Assembly (NCBI GenBank): GCA_945871815.1
Contig: CAMBXM010000012.1
Span: forward strand, 1-44,868
DNA length: 44,868 bases
DNA from: Singulisphaera sp. GP187
GTDB taxonomy: Bacteria > Planctomycetota > UBA1135 > UBA2386
Reading direction: 5' to 3'
Shown piece after piece: positions 34,788 to 43,796 of this stretch; the first letter of the stretch is position 1, and every line of letters starts with the position of its first letter. The notes beneath the pieces are model-generated. The model saw only the letters and a list, made by a program, of their open reading frames with translations, made no database searches and was not told where the DNA came from. Both the position numbers and the translations under genes were made by a program.

Positions 34788-36458
34788 TCAACGCAGCGTC
34801 AGCACGTCGTAGGCGACGCGCAGCGGATCCAACGCGCCCTCGTAGATCACGAGCACCTCGTCGCCATCTTGGCCATCGAGGTTGGCCGCCAGCAACCGTT
34901 GCACGCGCCACGCGATCGGGTCGCGGAGCGCTGCCGTTCCCACCACAGCAGCATCCCCACGCAGGCGGCTGCGACGCTGATCCAGGATCCCCGAGAGCAC
35001 GCCGAAGATGCGGTCGAGGTCGAACACCGGGTCTGGATCCTCGAACAACAGCGTGCGCATCATGCGTCGACCGCTGGCCGAGGCCAGTTCGCGCGGCGCA
35101 CTTGCCATCGCGAATAGTTCGATCGACGCGCCATTCGCCGCCACCATCGCCAAGTCGTCCTGTCCGGCGCCGGTGAATGCGCCACGGACCAACGGCCGCG
35201 CCTTGTCGAGGATGTCGAGAAAGCGTTGGACCAGTTCTTCTTGTCGGCTCAACAACGACAACAGCGACGGAATCCGCAGCGTCACAGTTCGGCGCCAAAC
35301 CGGCAGCGCGGCAAAACCGTCTTTCTCGCTCCGATACCCGATGGCACGAACGTCGATGTCGATCGACTGCACCAAGCCGAGCAGCAGTGAGCCGATGCTC
35401 GGCAGTTGCACCTGAAAGGTCAACAGATCGGAGCGCGCGTCCTCGTCGAGGTCGACGACCAGCATGGCGCTCACGTCGTCGGCGACCGCCTGGGTGCGCG
35501 CCTTGTCGAACTGCGGCCCCTTCCTGCTCGACACGAAGGTCCAGATCTTCCGCCGGTGCGCGATCACGAAGTCCGGGATGCCGTCGCCATCGACGTCGCC
35601 GCGCTCGAGCATCTGCTTGTCGCCGAGCACGATGGTCGAGCCCGGAGCGACGGCGGCCTTCTCTGTGCTGTCCTCGAACTGCTCGAGATCGACTTCGATG
35701 GCGGGCAAGAAGTGACCGACGCCGCCCTGGAGTTGGAATGCATGCCGCTGACCCTGCCGCGTCACCAGATCGGGCTTGCCGTCGCCGTTCAGATCGAGGG
35801 TCTCGACCCGCGGCACAACCAGGGCGCCTTGATGGTCGTCGGTGGCGCTATCGCCACCGCAGTCGGCGTCGACGCGCACCGGCAACAGCAGCGGGGACAT
35901 CGCGGAAAACAGCGGTTCCTCGCCGTCAGGGCGCGATTGCAGCCACGGCTGGCAGCCTTGCAAGGATGGCACCAGCAGGTCGAGCAGGCCGTCGCCATCC
36001 AGGTCTTGCACGAACGGACTCCACTGCGGCGCGAACAACTGCAAGGCGCAGCGGGCGCGACGAGCAATCGCGCGCGGTGCAGGCGCTACACCGTCCGCGG
36101 CGGGCCACGCCAGCACGAATGTGCCGGTCGGCTCGGTCGCGATCAGCTCGACGCCCGATGGCGGCAGCAAGTCACCGCACGCGAGCAGCGTGTGGCTAGG
36201 GTCGCGCAGTTGCAGCACGCCTGTTAGCAGGAGCGAGCCTCCCGATCGCAGCGCGAAGCGTTGCACCTCACCGCTGCGCAACAGCACCAGAAGCTCGTAG
36301 GTGCCGTCGCCGTTGGTGTCGGTCAACATCTCCCCCGAGACCCGGGCGCTCGGCTCGTGGGACCCGAGCCTGTGCTCCGGAGCCGCGACCTCTTGGGCGC
36401 CCAACGGACCAGCGCTGAGTCCGATCGTCAGCACCACCATTGCCGTCATCCGTTGCAT
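34788..36458 (-). CDS. Secreted FG-GAP/VCBS repeat protein A
   Basis: 556 residues with a signal peptide (MTAMVVLTIGLSAGPLGAQ). Several Ca-binding FG-GAP/VCBS-like loops of the DxDGDGxxD type: DTNGDGTYELLV, DLDGDGLLDLLV, DLNGDGKPDLVT, DVDGDGIPDFVI, and a degenerate DLDEDARSDLLT. Later blades lose the acidic loop (NLDGQDGDEVLV). Integrin-alpha-like propeller fold, no catalytic domain. ATG 36458 is preferred because it overlaps the upstream gene stop (TGATG) and a GAGGTG Shine-Dalgarno lies 6 nt before it; GTG 36467 is also in frame. Last gene of the directon. Confidence 0.85.
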   Translation of the reverse strand: MQRMTAMVVLTIGLSAGPLGAQEVAAPEHRLGSHEPSARVSGEMLTDTNGDGTYELLVLLRSGEVQRFALRSGGSLLLTGVLQLRDPSHTLLACGDLLPPSGVELIATEPTGTFVLAWPAADGVAPAPRAIARRARCALQLFAPQWSPFVQDLDGDGLLDLLVPSLQGCQPWLQSRPDGEEPLFSAMSPLLLPVRVDADCGGDSATDDHQGALVVPRVETLDLNGDGKPDLVTRQGQRHAFQLQGGVGHFLPAIEVDLEQFEDSTEKAAVAPGSTIVLGDKQMLERGDVDGDGIPDFVIAHRRKIWTFVSSRKGPQFDKARTQAVADDVSAMLVVDLDEDARSDLLTFQVQLPSIGSLLLGLVQSIDIDVRAIGYRSEKDGFAALPVWRRTVTLRIPSLLSLLSRQEELVQRFLDILDKARPLVRGAFTGAGQDDLAMVAANGASIELFAMASAPRELASASGRRMMRTLLFEDPDPVFDLDRIFGVLSGILDQRRSRLRGDAAVVGTAALRDPIAWRVQRLLAANLDGQDGDEVLVIYEGALDPLRVAYDVLTLR

Positions 36459-37984
36459 CAGCGCCACCTCACGACGGTCGCGTCATGCCCGCCGCTGACC
36501 ACCAGTTCCGGCGCCTGCCCGGTGGGCATGACCGGCGACTCCTCGTCGCCGACCGGCACGCGCCACTCAGGGTCGCCGAGCTCGAGCCGCTTGCCATCGC
36601 GGACCAGCGGTCGCAACTGCAATGACGCGCCATCGTGCACCAGCAACGACCCCGGCTTGCCGCTTCCGCCGGCGAGCGCGCGCACAAACGTACCGCCGCC
36701 GCGACGGCGCTCGCGCGGCTGCATCGACAGCTTCTGGGTCAACAGCGCCGGCACGACAAAGCGCCCGCTGTCGCCGCGGAAGACATTGCTCTGGACGTCG
36801 AACTCGGCAGCACCGCCTTGCAAGGCGCCGAGCAGATCGGTTCGCAAGGTGATGGCGACCAAGTCCAAGACGCCATCGCCATCGACATCGGCAAGCTGCG
36901 GTGGCGCTGCCAGTGTTTGCAGCCGCAGTCTGCTGTCGGCTCCGGCCCGCCAGGGGTTGCCTTCGGCCTGCTGGCGATACAAGTCGATGCGCACCTCGAT
37001 TTCGCCGTCGCGTTGGGACGAGGTCGTGAGCACGAGGTCGGCGCGCCCGTCGCGATCGGTGTCGTGCAACTGCACGTCAAAGGCAGGATCGAACACCGGC
37101 AAGCGATCCTCGGGCAGCGGCAACGGCCACCGCACAGCGGTCGCCGCGAAGTGGCCGGGGGACGTCTGGGGCCACCACCAGATCGCCTCGTTGCGCACGC
37201 ACCAGCCATCCAGGCGGCGGTCACCATCGAGGTCGAGAAACTGAATCGTCGGCGTCCGCGCGCGCACCTCGACCAACGGGCCGCGGTCGCGCGAGTCCTC
37301 CTCGCCAACTTGGTCATCGCTGCGCAATCGCAGATTGATCGTTCCGGACGAACGCCCTGACCCGCCAGAGCGCCCAGCCAGCCGGTCGATCCTCGGCGGC
37401 AGTTGCCACTGCGCGGCCACCGCAAAGGCGCACCCTCCCGTCGAGGCTTGCTGCAAGACCACCCGAGCACCGTCGGGCTCCGGCACGACGACATCCTCAC
37501 GCCCATCGCCATCGAGGTCCGTGACCCACGACTGCAGCGGCACACAGTCGGTCGGATCGGCAGCTGGCCACACGAGCTGATGCGCGAACAGTGCCGCGTA
37601 GGACGGCGCCCCGTCGCTGGTGGCTTGCACGGCGATCGCGCGCTCGGGCGTGAACAGCACGAGAGTTCGAGGCGCGAGCGCCGCCGATTGCACGAACGCA
37701 AAGGCGACCACGTCCTTGTCGAGAATCATGATCGACGGTGCGCCGCCAAACTGTGGCTCGGTTGCTCGCCGCAAAAAGGTGCGCAACTCGCGCCGGTTCT
37801 GCCCGGCACAGACCGCGGTGAGGTCCGTACGGCCGTCACCGTCAACATCACAGAACAGGTAGCGGACGAACTCCATCGGCTTGTCGATCTGGAGCGGTTC
37901 GCGCGACGGCGCGGTCTGCGCGGCCATTCCAGCACAAGGCACGGAGCCGAGAGCGAGCGCCGCCAGCCAATGCGGGACGTTCAC
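36458..37984 (-). CDS. Secreted FG-GAP/VCBS repeat protein B
   Basis: 508 residues from a GTG that overlaps the previous stop by 4 bp (GTGA). N-terminal signal peptide (LAALALGSVPCAGMAAQ). Ca-binding loops DVDGDGRTDLTA, DLDGDGREDVVV, DLDGDRRLDGWC, DTDRDGRADLVL and DVDGDGVLDLVA mark a propeller. It resembles protein A downstream in design and ends with the same type of WRV/VSGGHDATVVRW blade, so the pair could be an old tandem duplication, though their sequences have diverged. Stop and the next start overlap by one base. Function unknown. Confidence 0.85.
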   Translation of the reverse strand: MNVPHWLAALALGSVPCAGMAAQTAPSREPLQIDKPMEFVRYLFCDVDGDGRTDLTAVCAGQNRRELRTFLRRATEPQFGGAPSIMILDKDVVAFAFVQSAALAPRTLVLFTPERAIAVQATSDGAPSYAALFAHQLVWPAADPTDCVPLQSWVTDLDGDGREDVVVPEPDGARVVLQQASTGGCAFAVAAQWQLPPRIDRLAGRSGGSGRSSGTINLRLRSDDQVGEEDSRDRGPLVEVRARTPTIQFLDLDGDRRLDGWCVRNEAIWWWPQTSPGHFAATAVRWPLPLPEDRLPVFDPAFDVQLHDTDRDGRADLVLTTSSQRDGEIEVRIDLYRQQAEGNPWRAGADSRLRLQTLAAPPQLADVDGDGVLDLVAITLRTDLLGALQGGAAEFDVQSNVFRGDSGRFVVPALLTQKLSMQPRERRRGGGTFVRALAGGSGKPGSLLVHDGASLQLRPLVRDGKRLELGDPEWRVPVGDEESPVMPTGQAPELVVSGGHDATVVRWR

Positions 37985-38955
37985 GAGCCGCTCTCCAGCA
38001 ATCGGTCTTCGTCGCCTCTGCCAAAGCGGATCAGCCACAACAGTCGAAAGCGCCACGCCGCGTTCGTACCGCGATAGTGGAACAGGCCGAGAACCGCCGA
38101 CCACTCACTGGCGCCGCGGTCATTCTCGTAGCTGAACACCAACGGTACGGAGAACTCGCGTGTCGCGCGTGCACGCTGCGACAACGGCGCCTCGACCGTC
38201 GAGGTCACAGCGTCCCGAACCACCGACAACTGCACCGACTCGCGAAGTGGCTCGCGCAGCGCGTTCAGCAGGTCCTGCGGATGCAAAAGAGGTCGGCCGT
38301 CGATCGCCACGAGGACGTCGAGGAAGCGAATGCCGCAGCCGCGCCAGGGGCTCGATCGCGACAACCCGATGACTACCGCACCACCTCCGGGTGCCAGTCC
38401 AGCGGCACGCGCCTCGACCTCGGTGGCGGTGCGAAACACCACGCCAACGCGATCCTCTTCGCGAAACGTCTCGGTCGCGATCCGCTGCGGCGCGCGCACC
38501 CGCGTAGCCAACACCATCGTGCCCTTGGCGTCGCGCCCAGCGCGATCGACGAGCAAGGTCACTTCCGTACCCGGTGCCGTCGTGAGTTCGAGCTGCCGCC
38601 ACTCGCTGGTCCGCAGCAACGACTGTGGCGCGGCGTTGCCGATGGTCGCCTCGACGAGCACGTCGTCGACCTGGAACCCAGCCGCCATCGCCGGCGAGTT
38701 CTCGACCACCGCCGCCACTCGCAGCTGGCTTGGTTCGTCGAGCTTTGCCGCCAGCGTGTCGCGCGCGTCCTCGACCACGAGTCCCGAGAACGCTCCGGTT
38801 GGCAAGGTCGTGCGCTGCGCCTCGTCGTCAGGTTCGCGCCGCAATTCGAGCGGCTCCTCCATGTCCGCAAGCGGCGGTGGCGCGACTGGCAGTTCGCGGC
38901 TCCAACTGCACGCGCATAGCGGCACGACCAACAGAAGAGCAAGAGCTTGGCGCAT
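37981..38955 (-). CDS. Lipoprotein with two PDZ-like domains
   Basis: 324 residues. Lipobox LCAC after a hydrophobic stretch (MRQALALLLVVPLCACS). One PDZ-like domain at about 80-165 (VAAVVENSPAMAAGFQVDDVLVEA) and a second at about 190-260 (RAAGLAPGGGAVVIGLSRSSPWRGCGIRFLDVLVAIDGRPL). The C-terminal 60 residues are Arg-rich and beta-like (FSVPLVFSYENDRGASEWSAVLGLFHYRG). No protease domain, so it is a peptide-binding or scaffold lipoprotein. ATG 38955 follows the ABC transporter stop by 8 bp; 4-bp overlap with the next gene. Confidence 0.85.
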   Translation of the reverse strand: MRQALALLLVVPLCACSWSRELPVAPPPLADMEEPLELRREPDDEAQRTTLPTGAFSGLVVEDARDTLAAKLDEPSQLRVAAVVENSPAMAAGFQVDDVLVEATIGNAAPQSLLRTSEWRQLELTTAPGTEVTLLVDRAGRDAKGTMVLATRVRAPQRIATETFREEDRVGVVFRTATEVEARAAGLAPGGGAVVIGLSRSSPWRGCGIRFLDVLVAIDGRPLLHPQDLLNALREPLRESVQLSVVRDAVTSTVEAPLSQRARATREFSVPLVFSYENDRGASEWSAVLGLFHYRGTNAAWRFRLLWLIRFGRGDEDRLLESGS

Positions 38956-38963
38956 GGGACGAC

Positions 38964-40823
38964 TCACGGGACACGGAGGCGGTGGAACAAGAGCGCAGCG
39001 GCCGCCACGGCCAGGGCGGTCAACGACACGGGGGCCCACACGGACAACGACTCATAGGCCCAATCGGCATCCGCGGCCCCGCGAGCGATGGCGGCGGCGT
39101 AGCGCAGGGACGAATCGTCGCGCAGCGGCGTCGGCAAGTGGCTCGTCAGCAGCCAGCCCTCGTGCCCCTTCACGAACGGCTGCACGAACTCCGGCCCGAG
39201 AACGCAGACCAACGCCAGCAGCAGCGCTCGCGCCGAGCGCTTGGCGACGGCCGAAGCGAGCAGCGCCAATGCGGCCGCAGCAAGCAGCGGCAGCATCGAG
39301 TTCACGACCGCCGCCCAGAAGACCGGAGCCACATCGTCGACGCGCGCCAGCACTTGCCGGTCGCCGTTGCGCGTCACTTCTTCCAAGTCAGCAAGCCCGA
39401 ACAGGCTGTGGCCGAGCGCGATCGCCGTGGTCGCCAATGCGACCCAACCAACCGCCGCGAACACCGACACCGCCAGCAGCTTGCCGAGCAAGATGTCGAG
39501 GCGCGTGACCGAGCGCACCAGCGAGTTGCGCAGCGTGTCACGTTGCAAGTCCGCGGCGATCGTCTGGCTGCCAAGCCAAACCACGACCAGCAACAACACC
39601 GGTATCGCTGTCTGCAGCGCGTGCACGGCGAGCAGGTGCCCGCTGCCCGAATCCGCACTGAACCGCTCCTTGTTGGCGACCAGTGCCAGCGCCGCTTGCA
39701 CCCGGCCCTGATAGGCAAAGGCACTGACGGTGGCGACCACCAGGGGAGCTACGACCAGCCACTTGGTCGACTTGCGCAGGCACAGAGCTCGCAGTTCGTG
39801 CGCGAGTGCGCGGCAGCGAGGTCGACCAGAGCTTAGAGGCGCCGCCGATGGCGAACGGCTCGCCGGGGCCGCCGCCACGGTTGTCGCAACCGCGGTCGCC
39901 GACACGGGAGCACCTCGCGTCGCGCGCAGATAGATGGACTCCAAGGTCACGATCTCCGGCGCAAAGCTCGAGATCTCACCGACCGCGGCCAGCTCCCGTG
40001 CCACCTGACCAGCGCGCATCGTCCCGAGATCGAACAGCAGACGATCGCCGTCGCGTTCGGAGGGGAGCGAGAGCTGCGCCAGCCGTCCTGCGAAGAGACT
40101 CAGATCCGGTCCCTGCACCACCATCCGCCGCGGCACGCCCTGCTGCAGCTCTTCGAGGCTGCCCTCGAGCACGATCGCCCCTTCGCGCAACACGCCGATT
40201 CGTGTGCACAGGCCTTCGAGCTCCTGCAATTGGTGGCTCGACAACAGCACGCCGATGTGGTCCTCGCGTGCAAGCCGGCGCAACAACCCGCGCACGGCGG
40301 CGATGCCTTCGGGATCGAGCCCATTGATCGGTTCGTCGAGCAACAACAGGCGCGGCGCCCCGAGCAACGCCTGCGCGATGCCAAGACGCTGCCGCATTCC
40401 GAGCGAGAACGAAGCCACCGGCCGCAGCGCGTCATCGTGCAGCGACAACAGGTCGAGCACCCGCCAGGCGTCGACCCGGGCCCGCGCACGGTCCATTCCT
40501 TGGAGACGAGCGAGCAAGGCGAGGTTCTGCAGTGCCGTTGCGTGCGGATGGAACCCGGGTCGCTCGATCAGGGCACCCACCATCGACCGCGCGCCGCGCG
40601 GGTCCCGTTGCACATCGAAGCCGTGGATCGAGATCGTGCCACTCGACGGTTGCAGCAGCGACAGACACAGGCGCAGCACGGTGGTCTTGCCAGCGCCGTT
40701 GTGACCAAGGAACCCGTAGCAGTCACCCGCCTGCAAGGACATCGACACCGAACGCACCACCGCGCGCGGTCCATAGCCAAACGCAAGGTCGCGGACTTCG
40801 AGCGCTGCCGGCGGGTTGGTCAT
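38964..40823 (-). CDS. ABC-2 type transporter, ATPase and permease fused in one chain
   Basis: 619 residues. N-terminal ATPase: Walker A GHNGAGKTT (40-48), signature FSLGMRQRL (139-147), Walker B LLLLDEP (159-165), H-loop SSHQL. A divergent linker ending in an Ala/Ser-rich stretch (about 310-345) joins a permease half with six hydrophobic segments (WLVVAPLVVATVSAFAY, AIPVLLLVVVWLGS, LLAVSVFAAVGWVAL, VVNSMLPLLAAAALALL, LLLALVCVLGP, LTALAVAAAALLF), the ABC-2 type seen in exporters of drugs or lipids and in Gram-negative and Gram-positive CcmB/YhgE-like systems. ATG 40823 follows the NDH-2 stop by 6 bp; the TTG before it is not needed. Substrate unknown. Confidence 0.9.
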   Translation of the reverse strand: MTNPPAALEVRDLAFGYGPRAVVRSVSMSLQAGDCYGFLGHNGAGKTTVLRLCLSLLQPSSGTISIHGFDVQRDPRGARSMVGALIERPGFHPHATALQNLALLARLQGMDRARARVDAWRVLDLLSLHDDALRPVASFSLGMRQRLGIAQALLGAPRLLLLDEPINGLDPEGIAAVRGLLRRLAREDHIGVLLSSHQLQELEGLCTRIGVLREGAIVLEGSLEELQQGVPRRMVVQGPDLSLFAGRLAQLSLPSERDGDRLLFDLGTMRAGQVARELAAVGEISSFAPEIVTLESIYLRATRGAPVSATAVATTVAAAPASRSPSAAPLSSGRPRCRALAHELRALCLRKSTKWLVVAPLVVATVSAFAYQGRVQAALALVANKERFSADSGSGHLLAVHALQTAIPVLLLVVVWLGSQTIAADLQRDTLRNSLVRSVTRLDILLGKLLAVSVFAAVGWVALATTAIALGHSLFGLADLEEVTRNGDRQVLARVDDVAPVFWAAVVNSMLPLLAAAALALLASAVAKRSARALLLALVCVLGPEFVQPFVKGHEGWLLTSHLPTPLRDDSSLRYAAAIARGAADADWAYESLSVWAPVSLTALAVAAAALLFHRLRVP

Positions 40824-40829
40824 CAACGA

Positions 40830-42128
40830 TCAGTGCTTGATCGAGTTCTGCACCGGCTCCCAGGCACGACCCGTGATCAACCGCGCACCGCGGGCGAAGG
40901 CGAAGTATTGCCACGCCCAACCCATCATGCAGACGAGGCGGTTGCGGAAGCCGATCAGGTAGGCGATGTGAACAAACCACCACATCCACCACGCCAAGAA
41001 GCCAGAGGCCTCCATTTGCCCGATGCGTCCGACCGCGGCGGCGCGGCCGATCGTCGCCAGCGAACCCTTGTCGCGGTAGCGGAATGGCTTCGTGGCCTGA
41101 CCAAGAACGAGGCGCTCGACGTTCTTGCCGGCCGCGCGCCCGGCTTGGATCGCCGCCGGCGCCACACCAGGAACCGGCTTGCCGTCCTGCTGCAAGCTCA
41201 TCAAGTCGCCGGTCACGAACACGCGCGCATTGCCCTCGATGCTCAGATCCGGTTGCACCACGACACGACCGGCACGGTCCGTTGCCGAGCCAAGCGTCTT
41301 GCCGAGCGGCGACGCCGCCACACCAGCCGCCCACAGCACCACCCGCGCCGCGATGCGCTCGCTGCCGACGAGCACGCCGTCCTTGTCGATGCCTGTGACC
41401 TGCGCTCCCGTGCGCACCTCGACCCCCATCTTCTCGAGCGCGGCGTGCGCGATCTTCGACATGCGCGGCGAGAACGGTGGCAGCACGCGCTCGTTGCCCT
41501 CGATCAACACCACCCGCAGGCTGCGGGGATCGAACGAGCGGTAGTCCTTGGCCACCGTCTCGCGACCGATCTCCATCAGTGCGCCGGCAAGCTCGACGCC
41601 CGTTGGCCCAGCGCCCACCACGACGAAGGTAAGGAGGGTGCGCACGCGCTCGGGATCTGGCTCGCGCTCTGCGGCCTCGTAGGCCGACAGGACGCGGCGG
41701 CGGATCTCGAGAGCGTCCTCGATGGTCTTGAGTCCCGGAGCCCAGGGCTCCCAGTCATCGTGACCAAAGTAGCTGTGCGTCGCGCCCGTCGCGACGATCA
41801 GGTAGTCGAACGGGATCTCGTCGCCGTCCTTGAGGATGACGAGGCGGTCCTGCAAATCGATGCGATCGGCGCGGGCCAGAATCGTGCGCGCGTTGGCCTG
41901 ATTGCGCAGGACGGAGCGAATCGGGTAGGCGATGTCGCCTGGATTGAGCGCGGCCGTCGCGACCTGGTACAGCAGCGGCTGGAACAGGTGGTGATTGCGC
42001 CGATCGATCAGCGTCAGGTCGACCGGCGCCGACCGCAGCGCGCGCGCGGCGGAGAGGCCCGCGAAGCCGCCGCCGAGGATCACGACCTTGGGCCGAGCAG
42101 GAGTCATGGAAGCGGAAGGTGCGGTCAT
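40830..42128 (-). CDS. ndh: Type II NADH dehydrogenase (NDH-2)
   Basis: Peripheral membrane flavoprotein that passes electrons from NADH to quinone without pumping protons. 432 residues with FAD motif VVILGGGFAGLSAA (15-28), HHLFQPLLYQVATAAL (45-60), NAD motif VVVGAGPTGVELAG (168-181), LWAAGVAASPLG and VFVTGDLMSLQQDG (second FAD motif). A C-terminal Trp-rich amphipathic/membrane segment (FLAWWMWWFVHIAYLIGFRNRL) anchors it. ATG 42128, 7 bp after the upstream stop, with only a weak GAGAT Shine-Dalgarno. Confidence 0.93.
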   Translation of the reverse strand: MTAPSASMTPARPKVVILGGGFAGLSAARALRSAPVDLTLIDRRNHHLFQPLLYQVATAALNPGDIAYPIRSVLRNQANARTILARADRIDLQDRLVILKDGDEIPFDYLIVATGATHSYFGHDDWEPWAPGLKTIEDALEIRRRVLSAYEAAEREPDPERVRTLLTFVVVGAGPTGVELAGALMEIGRETVAKDYRSFDPRSLRVVLIEGNERVLPPFSPRMSKIAHAALEKMGVEVRTGAQVTGIDKDGVLVGSERIAARVVLWAAGVAASPLGKTLGSATDRAGRVVVQPDLSIEGNARVFVTGDLMSLQQDGKPVPGVAPAAIQAGRAAGKNVERLVLGQATKPFRYRDKGSLATIGRAAAVGRIGQMEASGFLAWWMWWFVHIAYLIGFRNRLVCMMGWAWQYFAFARGARLITGRAWEPVQNSIKH

Positions 42129-42135
42129 CGGAATC

Positions 42136-43200
42136 TCACGGTAGTAGCGCCTGCAGCGAGCGCAGACGTGGCGACGGTTGTTCGCTCCGGGCCAACGCGA
42201 TGGCGCACCACACCCGCGCGGCGAGCTGGCCACCGTCGGCGTAGGCGGCCAGACCGAGCTCGGTCGCGTCCAGAGCGGTGGGCGCTTCGGGTTCGAGCTG
42301 CCATGCCGGCAACGACGGAAAGGTGACCCCCTGCGGCGAGACCACGCGCAACGTGGCTCGTTGGCCGTTTTGAGCGAGCACTCGCACACGTGCCAGAGGC
42401 GCGGCGTCGCGCGACGGGCACCGCACGAGCCGCCCCTGCAGTTGCGGCGCTGGCGGCGGCTCGATGCTGGTCACGGGAGGAGGCACCGTGTCGCTGCTGA
42501 CGTCGTGTAGCGACGGCCAGCCGCGGGCCTTTGTGCACTGCAACAGTGCGGCTGCGACGCAGGTCTCGTGGCGCGGCGCCCAGTGTTCGAGCAGGGCAAC
42601 GGCGGCGTGAAAGGCACCGCTGCGCACGTGCCGGTCGAACTCGGTGAGGCCGCGTTCGAGTTGCTTTGAGAGGCTCCCTCGCAGTTCTTCGGCAACTGCC
42701 AGTTCGACGCCGTCGAGCAACTCCATCGCGGCACCAAGACGCCCGTCGACGGCGGCAGCGCGCGCCAGTGCGAGGCGCGCCCCCAAGCGGTCGCTCTCGA
42801 CTCCAGCGGCGGCGGCGGTCTCGATCGCGGACTCGGCAGCAGGCGCGGGCGCAACCGCCAGCACCGTCACCTCGGGGGCCGGCACGACCGCCGCAGCACT
42901 GGTTGGCGGCGGCTCGTCGGGGGTCCTTGGCGTCGGCGTCGGGATCGGCGCGAGTTGGGCTCCGGGGCTCGCCGCGAGCTCGCGGTCCGCGGGCACTGGG
43001 CTGTCGGGCACTGGGCTGTCGGGCGGCGTCGCTGCCCCCGAAGACCACAGTCCGAGACCACGGCCGCAGAGTGCCAGCAGGATGGCGACGAGCGCAACCA
43101 GCAGCACGCGCACCCGCAACAACCGGAACAACACCATCGCGAGGATTGTGGCAAGAAGTGCGCGCAGGCGCGACGGTGCAACGATGAACCCTCGCGTCAT
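42136..43200 (-). CDS. Membrane-anchored Ala/Pro-rich protein, unknown function
   Basis: 354 residues. One strong hydrophobic region (about 13-47, FRLLRVRVLLVALVAILLAL) anchors it; then a Pro/Ala-rich linker (about 55-125) with PDSPVP units coded by a duplicated 15-mer. The C-terminal 220 residues are helical, then beta-rich (RVRVLAQNGQRATLRVVSPQGVTFP), without a recognised family. Start overlaps the Nudix stop by 4 bp (ATGA). Probably envelope-located. Confidence 0.7.
   Translation of the reverse strand: MTRGFIVAPSRLRALLATILAMVLFRLLRVRVLLVALVAILLALCGRGLGLWSSGAATPPDSPVPDSPVPADRELAASPGAQLAPIPTPTPRTPDEPPPTSAAAVVPAPEVTVLAVAPAPAAESAIETAAAAGVESDRLGARLALARAAAVDGRLGAAMELLDGVELAVAEELRGSLSKQLERGLTEFDRHVRSGAFHAAVALLEHWAPRHETCVAAALLQCTKARGWPSLHDVSSDTVPPPVTSIEPPPAPQLQGRLVRCPSRDAAPLARVRVLAQNGQRATLRVVSPQGVTFPSLPAWQLEPEAPTALDATELGLAAYADGGQLAARVWCAIALARSEQPSPRLRSLQALLP
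42991..43020. repeat. Tandem 15-bp duplication in the Pro/Ala-rich linker
   Basis: GGGCACTGGGCTGTC occurs twice in a row (42991-43005, 43006-43020), coding the repeated PDSPV unit of the minus-strand gene. Confidence 0.9.
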
Positions 43201-43796
43201 TGCGGCAGCGGACAGGCGGCGAGCGCGTCGGCACCGCGGCGTTGCTCCCACTCGGCGGCGTGACGTTCGAGCCGCACCACGCTCTCTTCGCTGACGCAGG
43301 TCAAGAGCTCTTGGCGCGGCAACCAACGCAGCGCCTTCGATTCCGCCGACAGCACCAGTTCTTGCAACGGTTCGGCGCGCAGCAGAAAGCGAACATCCCA
43401 GTGCAGATGCTCTGGCTCATCCTTGTGCGCGGGAATGGTGTGCACGTCGAGGTCGAGCGCTGCGAGGCGGCCGCCGGGCGAGAGCAACTGGAAGCGCTCC
43501 ATTCCCGACTCCTCCTGCGCCTCACGCAGCGCGGCCAACTGCACCGACCCCTCGCCATCGACGTGACCACCAAGCTGCAGCCAGCGATCGAGCTTGCGAT
43601 GGTGGGTCAGCAGACAGGTGCGATGATCCGGCGACCAGATCCACGCCGACGCCGTGATGTGACCCGGCACGCACTGGCGCAGCAGGCAGTCGTCGTGCGC
43701 ACCGACGAAGTCGAGAAAGCGCGCCGCCACCGCCGCGTTTTGTTGCGGGCCGTGCGCGTAGCGTTCGAGCAGAGCGATCAGGCGGTGTCGGTGCAT
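43197..43796 (-). CDS. Nudix hydrolase
   Basis: 199 residues. The Nudix helix carries REAQEESG (91-98), the catalytic metal-binding core, after GGHVDGEGSVQLAAL. In the consensus GX5EX7REUXEEXGU the first Glu position is Gly here, with Glu one residue earlier. The preceding strand ITASAWIWSPDHRTCLLTHHRK and the HKDEPEHLHWDVRFLL segment match a subgroup of MutT/ADP-ribose or dNTP-type hydrolases; the substrate is open. ATG 43796 overlaps the ligase end by 19 bp. Overlaps the next gene by 4 bp. Confidence 0.85.
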   Translation of the reverse strand: MHRHRLIALLERYAHGPQQNAAVAARFLDFVGAHDDCLLRQCVPGHITASAWIWSPDHRTCLLTHHRKLDRWLQLGGHVDGEGSVQLAALREAQEESGMERFQLLSPGGRLAALDLDVHTIPAHKDEPEHLHWDVRFLLRAEPLQELVLSAESKALRWLPRQELLTCVSEESVVRLERHAAEWEQRRGADALAACPLPQ

